DNA of 64,000 nucleotides. Origin: Cephalotus follicularis. Lineage: Eukaryota > Streptophyta > Magnoliopsida > Oxalidales > Cephalotaceae. The notes under the pieces are model-generated. The model was not told the origin of the DNA. It made no database searches and worked only from the letters and a program-made list of their open reading frames with translations. The stretch spans positions 237,118-301,117 of the forward strand of contig BDDD01000903.1 of the NCBI GenBank assembly GCA_001972305.1, written 5' to 3'. Position 1 is the stretch's first letter; the number at the start of each line of letters is the position of its first letter. The position numbers were made by a program, and so were the translations under genes. Positions 57,681 through 64,000 of this stretch are shown piece after piece.

Positions 57681-58853
57681 AATAGTGACTATTTTACCTT
57701 CTGAGCATATGTTGCCTGCATTTATGTGGTTTGATTCCTAGAACCTGCAATGATTGTATTGATTGAGTGATTGCATATTATTGAAAGTGGCACATCGTTA
57801 TAGATATTACATATCTATCAAGTGATTTACCTATTGATGTTGTATGCATGGCCAAGGTTTTCTATTACTGCTTTTAAAAGAAAACTAAGTGTATTGTTTT
57901 GTTTCCTCAAAAGGGAAACCTGGTGAAGTGTTTTACTGTTTCTTGCAAGTGAGGCACAGTTAGTGAAGTGTTTTATTGTTTCCTCAAAATATATTTTAAG
58001 TGAAAGTGTCTACCGTTTTCTCAAAGAAAACTAGTGTTATTTTACATATTATATATTTGTAATTTCAATGATTGATTATGATTGAAGTGTTTCCGATCGT
58101 CTAGTGGCATGGAGTATGTCGCTGACTACGGAGGTGAGCAGATGTGCCAGGAGTTGGCTCCAGCTTATTCACCAAATTTATCTGCATTGCAGACAGTGAG
58201 TGTTATATTGCCTGCCAAGTGTCGGCAATAAGTGTTTACCTAGTCTATCACATTGGAGTGCATGGTGGTAGTCAGGTGGTGTATCGGTTGAGCTAGGAGG
58301 TAGCAATAGATGACACCCACCCAATGTAGTGATTGATTGTACCCTTGTGCGGTATTCATGATCAAGTGATTGATTGTAGCCATTTGGCATGATTGCTTAT
58401 ATATATTCATCATATATATACTTAGTGTTTAATGATATAATTTCCATGCATGATTACATTCATATGTTCATTGTCATGCATATTTCCTACTTAGCGAAGT
58501 GAGGACAACGACTAACACCTACAATTACAGATTGAAGTGAAGAATTCCATGAGCTGCTGAAGCTACACTTGGAGGCTTCTTATCTCAAGGTTGTTTAAGG
58601 TGTAATGCTATCGAATATGGAATATTGTAATAAGTCATACTCTGTTACGTTATATTTATATTCCTGGTGTGTAATATATAACTCGTATCGTACTGAGTAA
58701 GCATGTAGTATGGGCTGCATGCGAATACTTTTATATAATCCAGTATTATCGATTGCTTCCTCTAAAGTTTTAAATTTATTTGATTTTATAAATGCTGGTT
58801 TAACTGATGGCCATGTTTAGTTAATGGAAATTGGAAACGGGGTGTGACAGACG

Positions 58854-58865
58854 TGGTATCAGAGC
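58854..58865 (+). other. tRNA-Met primer binding site, Gypsy element 5
   Basis: TGGTATCAGAGC, four bases after the LTR end; complementary to the 3' end of initiator tRNA-Met. Confidence 0.95.
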
Positions 58866-58956
58866 TTATATTAAATTATATGCTATCGCTAGGATACTAT
58901 CCTTGGTGATTTAATGAATTTTTCCTGATGATTAACTCATTCCTTATAGGGATAAA

Positions 58957-60100
58957 ATGGATCGTCGGAGAGGTAGGCGGGGAAGGCAAAGGGTTGAAGA
59001 GGAAGTTATTGCCCTGCCAGTGCACAAAAATGTTCCACAAATGAATGAAGGAGGGGATATTCCACAGATGAATGAAGGAGTAAATGTTCCGCCAGTGCAC
59101 GATGGAAGGAGTAATTTCGACCGTATGGCTGATCTTTTTCAACAGTAGATACAGGCCAATGCGGCAAATATGGAACAATTGTGAGAAATGTATGAAGCCA
59201 ATCAAGGGTACCGGAATGCACCTAAAGTTAATCAAGCTGGTGTATTTGGGAGAGATCTGGAGAGGTTCATGAGGTAGAATCCTCCCATGTTCAAGGGTGA
59301 ACTTGATGCCACCATAGCGGAACTGTGGATGAGGGACATGGACAAAATCTTTGCTGCTCTGGAGTGCACGAAAGAGCAAAAGTTTAACTTTGCACTGTAC
59401 CTGTTATGGGGATAAGCTACCCATTTGTGGGAGTTGATTGAAGCGAAGTGGGAATCTCTTGATCTTTACAGAACTTGATACATATTTCAGTCTGAGTTCA
59501 GTGATGCTTATGTTCCACAGATGGAGCGTGATCGAAGGGAGAGTGAATTACTGGAGCTGCGTCAAGGAGACATGACGGTCGCTCAATATCATACCAGTTT
59601 CATTATGTTGGCTAGACACATGCCTTACCTAGTGGAGGGAGAGTCAAGGAAGATAAGGAGATTCTTGAAGGGTTTTGAGGCCAGACATCAGGTCCAAGCT
59701 GGAGGTAATATAGTTGACTTCCTTTGTTAATGTTATAGAGAAAGCAAGGATTCTGGAGGCAGAAGCAAATGAGAGAAGGATGGAGAGGTCTCGTAATTCT
59801 CAATCGAGATCCTCTTATTCACAAGGGTAGGGAAGTAATAATCCTGCTGGGTCATCAAAGCCTGGTAACAAGGGGCAAGGAGGTTCTCGACGGAATACTT
59901 CTCATTCAAGGACTCCAAACCGAAGTGGTCAACAAGGTCCTGGAGTGTGTTCTTTTTGCGGTCTCTCGAACCATAATGAAAGTGTTTGTTGGAAGAGAAT
60001 GGGTAGTGTTTGAAGTGTGGCTCGCAAGAGCCTATGCTGAGGGATTGTCTGATACTGAAAGAGCAAATGCAAAGGGGTGCCGGAGCTAGTGGTTGTGGTG
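58957..60100 (+). pseudogene. Gypsy element 5 gag
   Basis: Starts at ATG 58957 with MDRRRGRRGRQR, as in element 2. A short internal repeat (VPQMNEG, IPQMNEG) follows, then the gag core (DMTVAQYHTSFIMLARHMPY near 59570-59630) and a zinc-knuckle segment near 59945-60040. Stops at about 59146, 59182, 59276, 59413 and 59477 and later frame changes break it. Confidence 0.85.
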
Positions 60101-62375
60101 CGGTTGGTCCTTCGTGGAGGGATACCGAAAAAGGGATTGTGAAAGGTAGGGTCTATACCTTATCTAAGGATGATGTGCCAGAATCTACTTCTGTTGTGGG
60201 AGGTACCATTTTCATATCTAGTATATCAGCTCTGTCTGAGTTGATCCGGGCGCTATACACTCGTTTATTGCATCATGTTTTCTGTGCAATTTGCATTGTA
60301 TGACTGATTGTTTGCCTTACATGCTGGAGGTGAGTCCTCCAACGGGTGTTTGTTTGAGAGCTGATACTATGTTGAAGGAGTGTGAGATCACGAGAGCTGG
60401 GGTTCAGCTATTCGCTGATCTGATTGTGTTGCCGATCCAGGATTTTGATATTATCTTGGGGATGGACTGGCTCTATGTTCATCGAGCTTGTGTTGACTGC
60501 TACAACAAGGAAGTGATTTTTCATCTACAGAATGGAGTTGTGTTCAAATTCATGGGAGAGAAGCTGACTTCTACTTCGGTTATTTCTTACACTCGAGCAA
60601 TGAAATATCTCGAGAAAGGATGTGAAGGTTATTTGGTGTATGTGATTGATCATACGAAAGGTTATTTTCCTGATGTATTTTCAGATGATCTTGTTTCATT
60701 ACCACCAGAGAGAGATATGGAGTTTAGTATTGAGTTACTACCGAGAACTGCCCTAATTTCTAAAGCTCCATATCGTATGGCTCCTGCTGAATTGAACGAA
60801 TTAAAGGTGCAGTTGCAAGACTATCTTGAGAAGGAGTTTATTAGGCCGAGTGTATCACCATGGCGAGCACCGGTCTGATTTGTGAAAAATAAGGATGGGT
60901 CGATGCGGTTGTGCATTGACTATAGACTGTTGAATCAAGTGACCGTGAAGAACAAGTATTCTCTTCCACATATTGAGGAACAGTTCGATCAATTGCAAGG
61001 CTCAACTGTGTTCTCTAAACTTGACTTGAGGATAGGCTATCATCAGTCGAGGATCCGTGAAGGTGACACTGAGAAGACAACTTTTCGAACCATATATGGG
61101 CACTATAAATTTTTGATACTGCCGTTTGGTTTGACTAATGCCCCTGCAGCTTTTATGTGTCTGATGAACAGAGTGTTTCAGTGTTACCTTGATTGGTTTA
61201 TCGTTGTCTTCTTAGATGACATTCTGATTTATTTGAAGAGTATTGAAGATCACATGCAGCATCTACAAATTGTTTTACAGACTCTACGGAAGGAAAGGTT
61301 GTTCGCCAAATTCAGCAAGTGTGAATTTTGGCTGGATCATATGACATTCCTTGGTCGCATTGTTTCGTGTGAAGGACTGTCAGTGGACCCTTCAAAGGTT
61401 GAGAGCATTGTGGATTGGCCCCAATCGAAGAATGTTACTAAAGTTCGTAGCTTTTTGGGATTGGTTGGCTATTATCGAAGGTTTATTGAGGAGTTCTCAA
61501 GGGTTGCGAATCCGTTGACTCGGAAGAAGTCGAGTTTTGTATGGGATGATGCTTGTGAGGCAAGCTTTCAAGAGTTGAAGAGTCGGTTGATTTCGGCTCC
61601 AGTGTTGGCATTACCAGAGGGTAATGAGGGTTTTACTGTTTATAGTGATGCTTCTAGGAAAGGCTTGGGATGTGTTCTCATGCAGTGTGGTCGGGTAATT
61701 GCCTACGCATCAAGGAAACCGAAACCATACGAGGAGAATTATCCCATTCATGATCTTGAGTTGGCTGCCATAGTGTTTGCTTTACAGAAATGGAGACATT
61801 ATCTCTATGGTGCGTAATTCGAGATATTCACTGACCACAAGAGTTTTAAGTATTTGTTCTCCCAGAAGGAGCTAAACATGAGACAGACAAGGTGGGTGGA
61901 GTTCTTTAATGACTACTACTGTAATATTCAATACCACCTAGGGAAGGCTAATGTAGTTGCTGATGCGCTGAGTCGCAAGGCAATGGTCGCTGGTGCGATG
62001 GTTTCGTAGTGGAAGCTATTGGAGGATTTTCAAAGATGGAATCCGTTCATGGTTTCCAAAGGGGTTATTGTGGCTAATCTTAGAGTGCAACCGAAACTTC
62101 TGGTTCGTATTCAGACTGCCCAGTAAATTGACACCGAATTGTGGAATGTTCGGGAGAACCTAGATTCATATTCTGAATTCTCCATACATTCTGATGGCAT
62201 ACTGAGGTTCTGAGGAGAGCATGTGTTCCGGATGATGAGAGCATAAGGAATGAGCTACTACAGCAAGCTCATAAACCACATTATACTGTTCATCGAGGGA
62301 GTTCTAAGATGTGGCAAGACATGAAGAGGAACTACTAGTGGAGTGGCATGAAGAGAGACATTGCCAAGTATGTGG
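60101..62375 (+). pseudogene. Gypsy element 5 protease-RT-RNase H-integrase start
   Basis: Protease with active-site region DPGAIHSF near 60244-60267 (in a shifted frame) and IILGMDWL near 60451-60474. RT with F-L-D-D near 61210, RNase H with SDASRKG near 61645-61665 and ADALSR near 61957. Very similar to element 1. Lesions: frameshift near 60235-60300, stops at 60879, 61816, 62008, 62124 and near 62210, and others after. The integrase zinc-finger region is cut at 62375 by an insert; it does not resume before the window ends. Confidence 0.9.
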
Positions 62376-63874
62376 TGTAACGGCCCGCATTAATTTTGGG
62401 TAAATTGATGTTTGGGCTTGGGGGAAAATTTTTTTTCCTTGGTTATGTTGGTTTGGGCTTCTCCTTCTTTGGGTAGTAAAGGTTTTATTTGGGCTTGGTG
62501 GAGGCCCAATGCTATATGTGTGGTTAAGTTATAAGAGAGGTTTAGTTGGTGTTGGGATATGTGCAAAGCTTGCTTAGGAAGCTTAATAGTTGACTTTGGC
62601 AAATATCATGTCCATCACCTCACGCCTACAGAAGTGTTGGGAGAGGGAGCTTTCATCTTTCATTTTCTTCTTTGTTTTTCTTCTAAAGCTTGAGCTCTGT
62701 TTGAGGTTGGAACTTTCTTTCACCCGTCTACGAGTCTAGCAGGTGAGTGTCCTCCTCAGTACGTTTTGGTGCGTCGCTTGGTTGGGGCAGGCACGACCTT
62801 TGGGGCCGAGGAAGAGCTTTGCCTTGGTTTTTCATGGTTGTATGTGGTTCATACATAGCTTCAAAGATGTTGTTCATGGTAGCTAAGCGGTGTTGTGTGT
62901 TTGTCTTGCAGAGGAAGATCTAGGCACGGAGCCCGCGCAACAAGGAATCTAGCTGAGGAAACTGTAAATACTAATGAGTGGGATGTTCTCCTTTCTATCA
63001 ATTGATAACTGAGAGTTTATTGATTTCATACCCTTCCATGATATCACCTTTGACTAGGATTTCTTCTCCTGTCATCTTGTTGGTATTGCATGTGAATACT
63101 GCTTGCCTGGGTTGAACTTGTTGTTTCCCCTTTCTGTTTAAGTATTCATGCTTTATTTGATATCATGTGTTGTTATCCTTGGATAGTGGTTATTGGGTGC
63201 TGGTTACTTGGTTATGTATGAGATTTCTGGCACGAGATGGTTTAAGTGGTGATACACTTACCTCTGAGCCGAGGTTCTCCTCTGTTATCTCTTCAAGGGT
63301 GGAGTTGAGCGGTGATTCGCAAGCCCCTTGTACGATATTAGTGCTATGCGATTGCCGACGAGGCAGCTTCTCGATCGAGGTTCACCTGGTGTAGTGATGA
63401 GCTCATGATTGCCGACGGCGGTGGGCTTCCGTAGCCCCTCGTTCGAGGTTCATGTAGTGAGGTACACCAACGTATGATTTGCCAGGGGAGGAGTGCTTGC
63501 GTAGCCCTTCTACCGATGTTCATGCGGTGCTCTAGAAGTGGGTATCTATATTGACTATATGAGGGATGTGTTCAATCCTGTAGCCCATGACTGCGTTGAT
63601 ACAATGTCAACGGAGTTGTTATTTATGCTGCCGAGGTGGTTCCGGCTATGGAAGTGTGTGAGTCGATTGAGCATGTGCGTGTGTGGAATGTGCTTGTGAT
63701 TGATACAGTACCAGTAGTCCAGTTAAGAATTGTTGATCCTTAGAGTTGATCTTGTGTTGATCCTTGGATCCTTGGCATGTTCTGATATATAAACTGTTGT
63801 TTATCTTCTTTCCTTGAGGTCAGTCATTGAGTTGGTAGCTCTGACATCTCGTCGGACATTTTTTCATTGATATC
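62376..63874 (+). mobile_element. LTR-like insert in Gypsy element 5 integrase
   Basis: Starts TGTAACGGCCCGC, a typical Gypsy LTR start, right after tgtgg. No clear end or coding domain is seen before 63875. Possible TATA-like ttataagag near 62529. Contains irregular repeats at 63290-63535. Confidence 0.6.
63290..63535. repeat. Irregular 57-70 bp repeats
   Basis: gattgccgac-type starts at 63350, 63407 and 63476, each followed by tagcccc- and cgaggttca-type blocks. Degenerate. Confidence 0.65.
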
Positions 63875-64000
63875 TGTTGACGATTAAGTCCCAATCCTTG
63901 TTTTGATGATAACATATTTGCATCTAACTAAGTTACTTGATGTGCAAGGAATTACAAGTTGAATATCAAAGTCTAAATGCCATCTGCAGAAAAAGAAGTC
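63875..64000 (+). mobile_element. Sirevirus-like LTR start
   Basis: Starts TGTTGACGATTAAG and contains ttgttttgatgataaca, matching the start of the LTR ending at 51956 (reverse). No polypurine tract precedes it, so it is probably a 5' or solo LTR. Continues past the window. Confidence 0.6.

Larger units (their letters stand above)
56426..58849 (+). mobile_element. 5' LTR of Gypsy element 5
   Basis: Starts TGTAATGACCGC and ends GGGGTGTGACA, 2424 bp, followed by a primer site. Homologous to 2744-5469 at the start and near 58100-58400. Its palindromes are of GTTAACG type, unlike the CAGTCGACTG type of element 1. The flank before it is tcata; the partner duplication is not in the window. Confidence 0.92.

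Overview
This window is repeat-dense plant nuclear DNA, probably from a flowering plant with a large, TE-rich genome. I see no intact host gene, no tRNA or rRNA gene and no prokaryotic feature. Almost everything recognisable is a nest of LTR retrotransposons: chromodomain-type Ty3/Gypsy elements of Tekay/Del type, an Athila-like element, Copia-like and Sirevirus-like pieces, plus the 3' half of a CACTA DNA transposon. The assignment to plants rests on clade-specific protein motifs, tRNA-Met and tRNA-Asp type primer sites, and the captured plant gene exons. The species cannot be named from the sequence.

Layout. 1-5469: 3' part of Gypsy element 1 (+). 5470-11886: 3' part of a CACTA element (+) holding a decayed Transposase_24-like gene and exon pieces of an Argonaute, a SEC14-like lipid transfer protein and a KIN-4-type kinesin; it ends in ~85-bp subterminal repeats and a CACTA terminus. 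11887-17182: Gypsy element 2 (-), cut by the CACTA end and by a solo LTR (13629-15126, TSD cgggt). 17183-27974: layered LTR fragments, including a composite insert at 17768-20298 and an LTR at 22991-25935. 27975-49572: Gypsy element 4 (-) with both LTRs, containing an Athila-like element (34500-47145, TSD gtcct), which itself contains a non-autonomous Copia-like element (38151-43169, TSD gatgg). 49573-54903: LTR pieces and a Sirevirus-like non-autonomous element (-) with a decayed plant-transposon-type ORF, split by a solo LTR (53244-53988, TSD ttgat). 54904-56425: two LTR fragments. 56426-62375: Gypsy element 5 (+), same family as element 1, broken inside integrase by an insert that runs to a Sirevirus-like LTR start at 63875.

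How the parts work together. The Gypsy polyproteins share the order gag, protease, RT, RNase H, integrase, chromodomain, but every copy is broken by stops, frameshifts or insertions, so none can be autonomous as read. The Athila-like element keeps gag and protease but has a Trp-rich unknown region where RT and integrase would be. The Copia-like insert has no coding domain.

The most interesting signal is not a gene. Most of the LTRs, across Gypsy, Copia-like and Sirevirus-like lineages, carry short palindromes (cores GTCGAC, GTTAAC or CAGTCGACTG) in pairs or arrays spaced about 19-22 bp, two helical turns. Closely related elements carry different versions at similar places in the LTR. The second main signal is the CACTA element with three captured gene fragments in sense orientation.
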